DNA of 64,000 nucleotides from DATLLJ01 sp965229885 (GTDB taxonomy: Bacteria > Acidobacteriota > Vicinamibacteria > Vicinamibacterales > CAVVIG01). Positions within the stretch are counted from its first letter, which is position 1. Every line of letters begins with the position of its first letter. The translations under genes were made by a program, and so were the position numbers. The DNA lies in NCBI GenBank assembly GCA_965229885.1, contig CBDDJX010000001.1, positions 248,001 to 312,000 on the forward strand, in the 5' to 3' direction. Positions 57,822 to 64,000 of the stretch are shown here, piece by piece. The notes beneath the pieces are model-generated. The model saw only the letters and a list, made by a program, of their open reading frames with translations, ran no database searches and was not told where the DNA came from.

Positions 57822-58961
57822 CCCTCGATGCGCACAATCTCGCAACCGTCGAAACGATGTGGCGACGCGAAGTCGAAGCGGCGCACACGTATCGGCTCCT
57901 CGCCGAACGCGAGCCGAATCCGGCGCGCCGCGACATCCTGATCAAGCTCGCCGACCAGGAAGATCGGCACGCCGATCGCTGGTCCGAGCGCCGGACGGCG
58001 GCGACCGGGAAGCGGCCGGACCGCGCCGAGGTCGAACGCGGGTTGAGCTGGTTTCAGCGCATGGGCGATCAGAGCGTGGTACTGCACCGGCTGGAGCAGG
58101 AAGAGACCAGAGCCGAAGCCGAGTACAACGACCTGCTGGCGCGGCTCACCGATCCCCAGGAATCGACAGATCGCCGAAGAAGCGATGTTCGACGAGCGCG
58201 ATCACGCCGTCATCCTGCGGACGCTGGCGGGCGGCAAGATTCCGACGCCCCGATCGGCGCTCGATGCGATCCTCCATCGAGAACGCTGGCACGTGCGCGG
58301 CGCCGGCTGGGTTGGCGACGCGATTTACGGCGTCAATGATGGCCTGGGTGCGGTCTTCGGGATCGTCTCCGGGATGGCGGGCTATACCGGCGGCAGTGAA
58401 GTCGTCCTGGCGGCCGGCCTGGCGGGCATGGTGGCCAGCGCGCTCTCAATGGGCGCCGGCGCGTACCTGGCGTCGAAGTCCGAACGCGAGGTCTACGAAT
58501 CGGAGGTCGCGCGCGAGCGGACCGAAATCGAGGAAGACCCGCACGAAGAGATGCTCGAGCTCGAGCTGTTCTACCAGCTCAAAGGGTTGTCACCCGAAGA
58601 AGCGGGGGCCATGGTCGAGAAACTCCACAAAGAGCCCAAGCAGTTTCTCCGCGCGCTCGTGCACGAGGAACTCGGGCTCTCGGAGGAAACATTTCCGAAC
58701 CCGTGGCGCTCCACAGTGTCCGCCTCAGTCTCGACGGCCGTCGGCGGATTCATTCCCATCATCCCGTTCTTCTTCACCGTCGGTATGCCGGCGGTGATCG
58801 CATCGTTCATCATCAGCACGCTTGCACACTTCGCGGTCGGTGCGTCCAAGGCGCTCATCACGACCCGTAGCTGGTGGGCCAGCGGCGGCGAGATGACCCT
58901 GGTGGGCATCCTCGAAGCGGTGATTACCTACGACCTCGGCGTGGCGATGGCAAGCCGCTAA
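57818..58961 (+). pseudogene. Ferritin-like / VIT1-CCC1 iron-manganese transporter, frameshifted
   Basis: The first frame (57818 to about 58165) encodes a rubrerythrin-like helical domain (EAAHTYRLLAEREPNP, KLADQEDRHADRW). The second frame (from about 58168; readable from the ATG at 58185) encodes the VIT1/CCC1 membrane domain (GDAIYGVNDGLGAVFGIVSG, LAAGLAGMVASALSMGAGAY, VGGFIPIIPFFFTVGMPAV). In homologues they are one chain of about 370 residues. A shift of one or two bases near 58165 separates QES from QIAEEAMFDERDHA. The membrane part alone could be translated from 58185 without the ferritin-like domain. Confidence 0.85.
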
Positions 58962-59047
58962 ACTTAGTCGACCGTCCTGCTGTCCGCACGCCAGGACAGA
59001 GGAATGGGACAAGTCTTCTTCCGGCAATTCCTTGACACCAATGAGAT

Positions 59048-59310
59048 GTGGCGCGTTTTTCGCTGGCATCGTTCGCGAGCGGAATCGCAGCGCTCGGCAT
59101 CGACGTCGTCACGTTCGATTTTCCCTACACCACGCGGAAGGCGCGGATTCCCGATCCGGGTCCTGCCCTCGAAGCGTGTTATCGCGCCGTGGTAGAAGCT
59201 GTTCGCCGAGAGATCGACTCGGCGCACCGATGGCTGTTCATCGGCAGCAAGTCAATGGGCGCGGATTGCCACCCAGGTTGCCGCCACCCGCTCATTGCGC
59301 TTCTTCACCA
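59048..59310 (+). pseudogene. Alpha/beta-hydrolase fragment (KANL3/Tex30 type)
   Basis: The fragment IAALGIDVVTFDFPYTTRKA, LEACYRAVVEAVRREI and WLFIGSKSMG corresponds to the N-terminal half of this hydrolase family up to the nucleophile elbow. A single-base loss after SKSMG shifts the frame; the next frame reads RIATQVAATRS, as expected. The gene then ends at the NTF2-like gene, and the catalytic Asp and His regions are missing. Confidence 0.7.
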
Positions 59311-59762
59311 CTGTCACGCACGATCAGCCATGAACCATCCGGCTGCAGCTGGTAGATCATGAGCCAGCGCCCCTCGAAGGCCTGAGCAGACGCACCTGAC
59401 GCCGGCGTTCCGACGCAGGCGTCATTGCCCCACACCGCGGCCAGGCTGTCCACTCTGTTGACGCTATTGATGGTCCACGTGCAGGCGTAGCGAACCTTCT
59501 CGAAGTTTCCTTTGTGGAACGCTTCGATCGCGCCGCGTCCGTTGAATGTCTCGCCCCGGAGCAGGAGGACTGCGTCACTCGCGTACAACTGGATGATTGC
59601 GGATGCGTCTCCGGCGTTGAAGGCCGCGTACCATTGCGCGGTGTGATCCTTCGCCCACTCCAGAATGGGCTGTGCGGATGCTGGCCGCGAGTTGCCCACC
59701 ATGCCGACGAGAAGGGCAAGGCCGGCTGCCGCACGCAACGAAAGACGGGGCCGTGGGTTCAT
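59292..59762 (-). CDS. Exported NTF2-like (DUF4440/SnoaL-type) protein
   Basis: 156 residues from the ATG at 59762, preceded by AGAGGGAAG; an ATG at 59783 adds seven residues. Signal peptide LRAAAGLALLVGMVGNSRPASA. The mature domain shows HTAQWYAAFNAGDASAIIQL, YASDAVLLLRGETFNGRGAI and WLMIYQLQPDGSWLIVRD. The cone-shaped NTF2 fold may bind a small molecule or act as an enzyme; no catalytic residues are evident. It overlaps the hydrolase remnant at its 3' end. Confidence 0.85.
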   Translation of the reverse strand: MNPRPRLSLRAAAGLALLVGMVGNSRPASAQPILEWAKDHTAQWYAAFNAGDASAIIQLYASDAVLLLRGETFNGRGAIEAFHKGNFEKVRYACTWTINSVNRVDSLAAVWGNDACVGTPASGASAQAFEGRWLMIYQLQPDGSWLIVRDSGEEAQ

Positions 59763-59786
59763 CACGTCTTCCCTCTGTGGCATTCG

Positions 59787-60164
59787 TTATTCCAGACGAT
59801 GCGCGGTAATCAAGTAGTCGGCCACGACCCGTCCCTCGATGAGGTGCTCGCGGATGATCCGCTCGAGAACCGGCGGATCGCATTCCTTGTACCACGCGCC
59901 TTCCGGATACACGACCGCGATCGGTCCCCCTTCGCAGATGCGAAGGCAGTTGGCCTTCGTGCGAAGGACGCCGCCCTGCTCCGAGAGACCGAGCTCCTTC
60001 AGCCGCCGCTTCAGGAATTCCCATGCAGCCCGGCCTCTTTCCATCTCGCAACATTTCGGCTTCGTCTGCTCGCAGCACAGGAAAACATGCCGCCGCGCGA
60101 CGGGCACTCCGATGGCGGTCGAGACGGCCTGCAGCGAGTCAGGTGAAGAATCAGACACCGACAT
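59787..60164 (-). CDS. Thioredoxin-like [2Fe-2S] ferredoxin
   Basis: 125 residues. The cluster cysteines are in HVFLCCEQTKPKCCE and the later CLRIC (TKANCLRICEGGPIAVVYPE), matching thioredoxin-fold 2Fe-2S proteins. GAWYKECDPPVLERIIREHL is the usual C-terminal part. Cytoplasmic electron carrier; partner unknown. It is 24 bp upstream of the NTF2-like gene on the same strand and divergent from apaG. Confidence 0.9.
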   Translation of the reverse strand: MSVSDSSPDSLQAVSTAIGVPVARRHVFLCCEQTKPKCCEMERGRAAWEFLKRRLKELGLSEQGGVLRTKANCLRICEGGPIAVVYPEGAWYKECDPPVLERIIREHLIEGRVVADYLITAHRLE

Positions 60165-60225
60165 CCTCCGGGTTCCATGACAATCCCCTCAGCCACGCTC
60201 GCTTATTGGTATCATAGGACGGACG

Positions 60226-60654
60226 ATGCCAGACAATCCCCCCAGGGACCAGCCGTTGCATGCCTCGACCTCGGAAGCCGTCACGAACAGCGTGCGGGTG
60301 GAAGTCGAATCGCAATACGCGCCCGAGCACTCACAGCCCGTCCAGAATCAATGGTTCTTCCATTACACCGTGCGCATCACGAACGAGAGCGATGAAACCG
60401 TGCAGTTGCTGAGCCGCCACTGGGTCATCACGGACGCGAATGGACAGGTCGAGGAAGTACGCGGTCCGGGCGTGGTCGGCGAACAGCCCGTGCTCGCGCC
60501 AGGCGAGTCGTTTCGGTACACGTCGGGATGCCAGTTTAAGACATCGACCGGCGTCATGCACGGTACATATCAGATGGTCTTCACCGAAAGCGGCGACCAC
60601 TTGGACATCGAGATTGCCCCCTTCGCGCTGCACGAGCCGTACACCGTCCACTAG
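60226..60654 (+). CDS. apaG: ApaG domain protein
   Basis: 142 residues, slightly longer than the usual 125 because of an N-terminal tail. Fibronectin-III-like fold: RVEVESQYAPEHSQPVQNQW, FFHYTVRITNESDETVQLLS, RHWVITDANGQVEEVRGPGV, GEQPVLAPGESFRYTSGCQF, and MHGTYQMVFTESG. ApaG is linked to cobalt/magnesium tolerance and Ap4A metabolism in enterobacteria; the mechanism is uncertain. TATCAT 10 nt before the ATG could be its -10. Confidence 0.93.
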   Translation: MPDNPPRDQPLHASTSEAVTNSVRVEVESQYAPEHSQPVQNQWFFHYTVRITNESDETVQLLSRHWVITDANGQVEEVRGPGVVGEQPVLAPGESFRYTSGCQFKTSTGVMHGTYQMVFTESGDHLDIEIAPFALHEPYTVH

Positions 60655-60727
60655 GTGCAGGCCGTGGCGTTCACGAGATCCTCAGCGTTGACACGATGCG
60701 CGTCGCTCGTTTAGGTTAGATGGCTTC

Positions 60728-61100
60728 GTGATCACATCTCTGCTGGCCGTGTTCAAGGAAAAGGGTCCGGATAAGCTGCTCGACGCCCTGAAGGACCTCC
60801 CGAAGGTCGGGTACCTGCGCTTCCCGAGGGCGAGCGTCGCGTCTTTCTCGCGACCGATCGCCCGATTTCATTCCAGGAGCAAAGCAGGCAGTCGAGGTCG
60901 ATGGACTATCCTTTCACGTGGATCGAGATCCGCTTCAACAAGGACGGCATAGGCGAAGGGAAGATGTCGGTCTATGCCAAGATCACCCTCAACAAAGACG
61001 GGCAAACCATGGAACTCGAAAACTACGGCCAGGGGCCCGCCCAGCTCACCGAAGTCAAAATTGAAAAACGAGGTCGCTCCACATACCCCGCCCGCGCACA
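60728..61100 (+). pseudogene. Small hypothetical protein, frameshifted
   Basis: Frame 1 from the GTG at 60728 reads VFKEKGPDKLLDALKDLPKV and then loses sense near 60822. The next frame continues EGERRVFLATDRPISFQEQS, MDYPFTWIEIRFNKDGIGEG and KMSVYAKITLNKDGQTMELE. One missing C would join them into a single protein of about 120 residues. No domain is recognised. The true 3' end is uncertain because the second frame runs on into the next gene. Confidence 0.55.
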
Positions 61101-61121
61101 CACGCTGCAACTCCTCGCATC

Positions 61122-61866
61122 TTGCTTTCGACGATCGCGGCGATGGCCATGGTCGTGGCCGCTTGCTCCACGTCGGAGCCTCAGCAACCTGCGTCGTCTC
61201 CTTCAACGGCGCAGGCGCCTCCAGAAGGCCAGCCACCGGCACCGGTCGCGCAAGACGCCGCCGGCTCGCCTCCGAATGCCCAACCCGCCCAGGCTTCCAC
61301 GTCCGAAGCGGCCCCGCAACCTGCAGCCGCGCCTGTGCCAGTACCGCCTAAGCCCAGGGTCGCGCGCCTGAATGCAGGGCAAGTGCTCACCGTCAGAACA
61401 ACCCGCGTGCTCTCGGCGAAAACGATGAAGACGGGAGACGTATTCTCCGCCATTCTGGAAGAGCCGATCGCGGTCGAGGGTTGGGTCGTGGCGGCTGCGG
61501 GTGCCAGGGTCGAGGGCCGTATTGTCGAAGCTGACAAGGGCGGGCGGTTGAAGGGAAAGGCGGGCCTTTCTATCGAGCTGACGAGTCTGACCTCCAGCGA
61601 CGGCCAGAAAGTCGAAATTGTGACGACCCCAGTCGGGCACGAAGCTGCGGCCCACGGCGGCAAGGATGCGGCGAAGGTTGGCGTTGGTGCGGCTGCGGGC
61701 GCGGGCATCGGCGCCATCGCGGGCGGCGGAAAGGGCGCTGCCGTCGGCGCGCTAATCGGGGGTGGCGCGGGCGCCGCGATGCGCGGCGAGGCAGCGGAAA
61801 TTGCGGCCGGAGACCGTCGTGTCTTTTGAGCTCCGCTCTCCGGTCACGATTCGGGAACAGAAGTGA
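61122..61866 (+). pseudogene. Lipoprotein with glycine-zipper segment, frameshifted near the C-terminus
   Basis: TTG start, then a lipoprotein signal with lipobox VAAC (AMAMVVAACS), a Pro/Ala/Gln-rich spacer, and a conserved domain (GQVLTVRTTRVLSAKTMKTG, GARVEGRIVEADKGGRLKGK). A glycine zipper follows (GVGAAAGAGIGAIAGGGKGA). The current frame stops at 61829 after AAGDRRVF. One base fewer near 61803 would read RPETVVSFELRSPVTIREQK to a TGA at 61866, the ending expected for this family. The truncated product could still be functional. Confidence 0.7.
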
Positions 61867-61955
61867 TGTCGGCGACTCCCTAATCTTCGGCCGGCGGATC
61901 CGGCATCGCGGGGAGCGAAAACCGCGATGGCACTAGCCCAGGTGACCCGATTTTT

Positions 61956-62709
61956 CTAGAATCGAAGCCGAACACCGGCGATGACCGGAAACGTCCACCG
62001 CGCGCTGTTGTCGTTGATAGTCTCGAGACTGGTGCCCACCAGGGAGTCGATTTCGGCCATTCCGCTCACCCAGCGAAGCCCCCCCCTGCACGAAGACCCC
62101 GGTCCGTTCACCGGTCTGGACGAGCACGCCCAAGTTTCCACCGAGCGTGAACGCGGCCGTCTGGTCGTAGAAGTCGTTGGCCTTGCCCGACAGATTGGCC
62201 GACGGCGCCACGAGTGTCACGTCGGTCTTGTCGACAAACCCCAGCCCGATCGTCCCTTCGGCGTATGCGCGTACCGCCGATGACGCCTCTGCGTAACGCC
62301 GCAACCCCACGTCGAGCCCGAAGGTCTGGTAGTCGGTGTATTGCCCGTACAGCCGTGATACGCCGATATCGCCCATCGGCGTCAGGTCGGCGTCGAGCGA
62401 CTGGAACGAAAAGGTGGCTCTCAGCTCCGACACCTCATCGATCATGTAGCCGCCGCCGAACCGGATATGGAGACCCGCGCCGTACACGTCCTCGTAGGTA
62501 TTCTTGGTGATGACCACGGTCTGGTCGTCGATCTGACCGATGGCGCTCGAGTTGATGTTGCCGCTGATGCTGTTGTCCCAGCCGATCCCAAACTCCACGC
62601 TCCACGGAGAGCTGGTGGAGAGGGCGGCGGACTGCGCCTGCGCCTTCGACTCTGCGCCGAGCAACATCGCGACCATCATGATTCCAGAAACGACATACCT
62701 CCAATTCAT
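61956..62709 (-). pseudogene. Outer-membrane beta-barrel protein with poly-G frameshift
   Basis: Signal peptide (SGIMMVAMLLGAESKAQA) then a small barrel of amphipathic strands (WSVEFGIGWDNSISGNI, ELRATFSFQSLDADLTPMG, AAFTLGGNLGVLVQTG). At a run of eight G (62086-62079, minus strand) the frame changes. With seven G the chain would read GGLRWVSGMAEIDSLVGTSL and end GVRLRF at 61956, the C-terminal Phe required for barrel assembly. With eight G it ends at 61933 in an unrelated basic sequence. Shine-Dalgarno AAGGAG precedes the ATG. Confidence 0.75.
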
Positions 62710-62766
62710 CAGTCGAAACTCCTTGGTGTGCGCGCGGACCTGGCGGCGCCGGCCGCGTCATGACCG

Positions 62767-62983
62767 CTATTCGACGAGCGGAATGTTTGCGGCCAGCTCA
62801 TAGCGGATGGCCGCCCGAATCTTGTTATCGATCTGGACGTAGCGTGCCGCCTTCATTGCGGGGAGTGCGGCCAGGATCTTTGGCACCGTGGCGCTTTTCA
62901 GCCTCGCCTCGGCCTCATCGATCGCCAGCGCCTGCGACCACAAGCTTCTTGTCTGCCTTGATTTTCTGGCGGAGGACCTCCAT
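62767..62983 (-). pseudogene. Remnant of a conserved helical periplasmic protein
   Basis: MEVLRQKIKADKKLVVA (from the ATG at 62983, GGAGG upstream) is followed in the next frame by QALAIDEAEARLKSATVPKI and MKAARYVQIDNKIRAAIRYE. In the intact family about 55 residues with an FWP.Y motif separate these blocks. An internal deletion and frame change therefore left only the two ends. Confidence 0.55.
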
Positions 62984-63064
62984 ATCAATCCTCCATCCGC
63001 CGTGTGCCAAAGGTGGAACGGCGTTCCACCTCACCAGTGACCGATAGCACCGGTTTGGGCCGCC

Positions 63065-63345
63065 GTCCGCTTAGGATACTGGACCTCGATCGGTTCGTCG
63101 ACCAGCGTGCGCGCGCGCTCGTGCTGTATCGCGTCCGAATTCACCTGATGCTGGCGCATCACGCAACACGATGCCTGAGACGCGACCTCGGGCGCCTGCA
63201 CCGTCTTGTTGACGCGCGCCGAGAACCATCAGCCCGCCGCGAGGACGTGAACGGCGCCGGTGCGGCCCATCCGGAAGACGTCGCTGTCGGTGTTGCTGAC
63301 CCACAGAAACTGCTTCGCGCCCTGGACGGTCGCGTAGGCCTACTT
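63065..63345 (-). pseudogene. Degraded fragment of a larger secreted protein
   Basis: The minus-strand frame reads QFLWVSNTDSDVFRMGRTGA and VHVLAAG, then a stop, WFSARVNKTVQAPEVASQ, and later HERARTLVDEP. These phrases look like pieces of one family brought together by deletions. There is no start, no normal length and an internal stop. The rest of this interval shows nothing else I can identify. Confidence 0.35.
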
Positions 63346-63358
63346 CGCGGTAGATAGG

Positions 63359-63763
63359 TTAGGAGCCGGGCTGCCACAGCGGCAGTTTCGAGAAGTAGTC
63401 GCGCAGGTAGCCGCGGTCTCGGGCCAGCAGCCTGTCCGCATGCAGCAGCGCATGGGCCCCGATTAGGAAGTCTGGCAGCACCCGACCTGCCCGTCCGCCA
63501 CGCCTGAGGTAGCGCGCAAAGTGCTCGCCGGCCAGCGCGGCACTCTCTCGGGATGAAGACACGAACTCGAGCTGCCAGTCACTCAGGAACTCGTAGAAGT
63601 CGTCGCGGTCGAATGCGGGTCGAATCTCCACCAGCACGCACTCGCAGACAATGAGAGCGCCGTCGGCGCGGGCCTGGCGCAGCCCGTGCCCCGAGGACTC
63701 GGCGTACGCCGGGGCATTGGTGACGACGTCGAGGAGGACGGAGCTGTCCAGGGCGGTAATCAT
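63359..63763 (-). CDS. PIN-domain toxin (VapC type)
   Basis: 134 residues from the ATG at 63763, overlapping the antitoxin stop by ATGA; the longer frame to 63856 runs through the antitoxin gene. PIN acidic residues: Asp in ITALDSSVLLD, Glu in CECVLVEIRPAF, Asp in LPDFLIGAHALLHA and Asp in LLARDRGYLRDYF. VapC toxins are magnesium-dependent RNases that cut tRNA or rRNA; the target is unknown. Confidence 0.9.
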   Translation of the reverse strand: MITALDSSVLLDVVTNAPAYAESSGHGLRQARADGALIVCECVLVEIRPAFDRDDFYEFLSDWQLEFVSSSRESAALAGEHFARYLRRGGRAGRVLPDFLIGAHALLHADRLLARDRGYLRDYFSKLPLWQPGS

Positions 63764-63981
63764 CCGCGGGCGCGCTTCAAATAGGCGTCGACGCCCAGCC
63801 CGCCAGGGAGTTTTCCCCGGCCCCGCCACTTGCGAATGACGTCGTCCTCGGACCATTTCCGAGCCACCAGCCGGCCCTGTTCATCGTCGAAGTCGAGAAC
63901 GGTACCCGGCCGAATGCCCAGCTTGTCGCGAAGGGCTTTGGGGATGGTGATCTGCCCTTTTTCCGACACGACTGTTTTCAT
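63760..63981 (-). CDS. AbrB/MazE-like antitoxin (VapB type)
   Basis: 73 residues. The N-terminal swapped-hairpin DNA-binding fold is clear: VSEKGQITIPKALRDKLGIR and GTVLDFDDEQGRLVARK. The C-terminal part (RKWRGRGKLPGGLGVDAYLK) would wrap the toxin. A palindrome across its start codon is the likely autoregulatory operator. Confidence 0.92.
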   Translation of the reverse strand: MKTVVSEKGQITIPKALRDKLGIRPGTVLDFDDEQGRLVARKWSEDDVIRKWRGRGKLPGGLGVDAYLKRARG

Positions 63982-63996
63982 ACTGCAATGGTATGA
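63978..63996. promoter_or_regulatory. Operator-like palindrome at the antitoxin start
   Basis: TCATAC (63978-63983) and GTATGA (63991-63996) are exact inverted repeats around 7 bp, and the left arm contains the antitoxin ATG. VapB-type antitoxins usually bind such sites to repress their own operon. Confidence 0.5.
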
Positions 63997-64000
63997 ATTC

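Overview
This 64 kb window is high-GC bacterial chromosome. The gene families suggest an Acidobacteriota member, most likely near the Vicinamibacteria. The pointers are a TPR/FG-GAP/ASPIC-UnbV exported protein, a VWFA-type secreted protein, a carboxypeptidase-regulatory/beta-barrel protein, REP sequences with a RAYT transposase, and a B12-dependent methylmalonyl-CoA mutase. This placement is inference from gene content; no rRNA gene is present. No tRNA, rRNA or CRISPR array was recognised by eye.

Layout. 1-3060: 3'-truncated (left edge) ASPIC/UnbV protein. 3208-4565: decayed insertion sequence whose terminal repeat supplies the tyrS stop codon. 4563-6728: tyrS and a Tat-exported metallophosphoesterase. 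6731-17777: purine operon on the minus strand in the order M16 peptidase, purB, purS, purQ, purL, purF, exported HEAT-repeat protein, purM. A REP-flanked RAYT gene, itself broken by a 158-bp MITE, separates it from purN. 17970-21674: rlmN, mtaB and purD. 21827-29084: a plus-strand operon of rpsU, a zinc-ribbon protein, a UbiA-type phosphoribosyltransferase, a coiled-coil protein and four glycosyltransferases overlapping by 4 nt and arranged as A-B-B'-A'. 29114-37770: YceI, an NtrC-type two-component pair with a PDZ-bearing kinase, a beta-barrel protein and a secreted protein. 37940-40537: glgC remnant, eno, gpmA. 40987-45765: methylmalonyl-CoA mutase, two Opp/Dpp-type ATPases (the second lacks its Q-loop) and a methyltransferase. 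45805-53816: an MSHA-like type IV pilus/type II secretion block (mshL, mshM, mshN, an MshI/MshK-like fusion and a broken MshEN gene) with a degenerate, nonsense-interrupted GGDEF gene and an orphan LolD/MacB-type ATPase. 53901-57821: myo-inositol-phosphate synthase, a methyltransferase, a VWA protein and a ZIP transporter. 57818-64000: small genes of which many are frameshifted or internally deleted, ending in a vapBC-type toxin-antitoxin pair.

Themes. First, nearly the whole de novo purine pathway (purB, D, F, L, M, N, Q, S) is here, translationally coupled to an exported HEAT protein of unknown role. Second, dispersed repeats have been recruited into coding sequence: REP DNA encodes the start of PurN, a hairpin repeat encodes the signal peptide of the HEAT protein, a related repeat encodes the PurD tail, and an IS tip gives TyrS its stop. 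Third, there is an unusual number of frameshifts, in-frame deletions and one amber codon. Either the genome is decaying or the assembly carries indel errors, and sequence alone cannot decide which.
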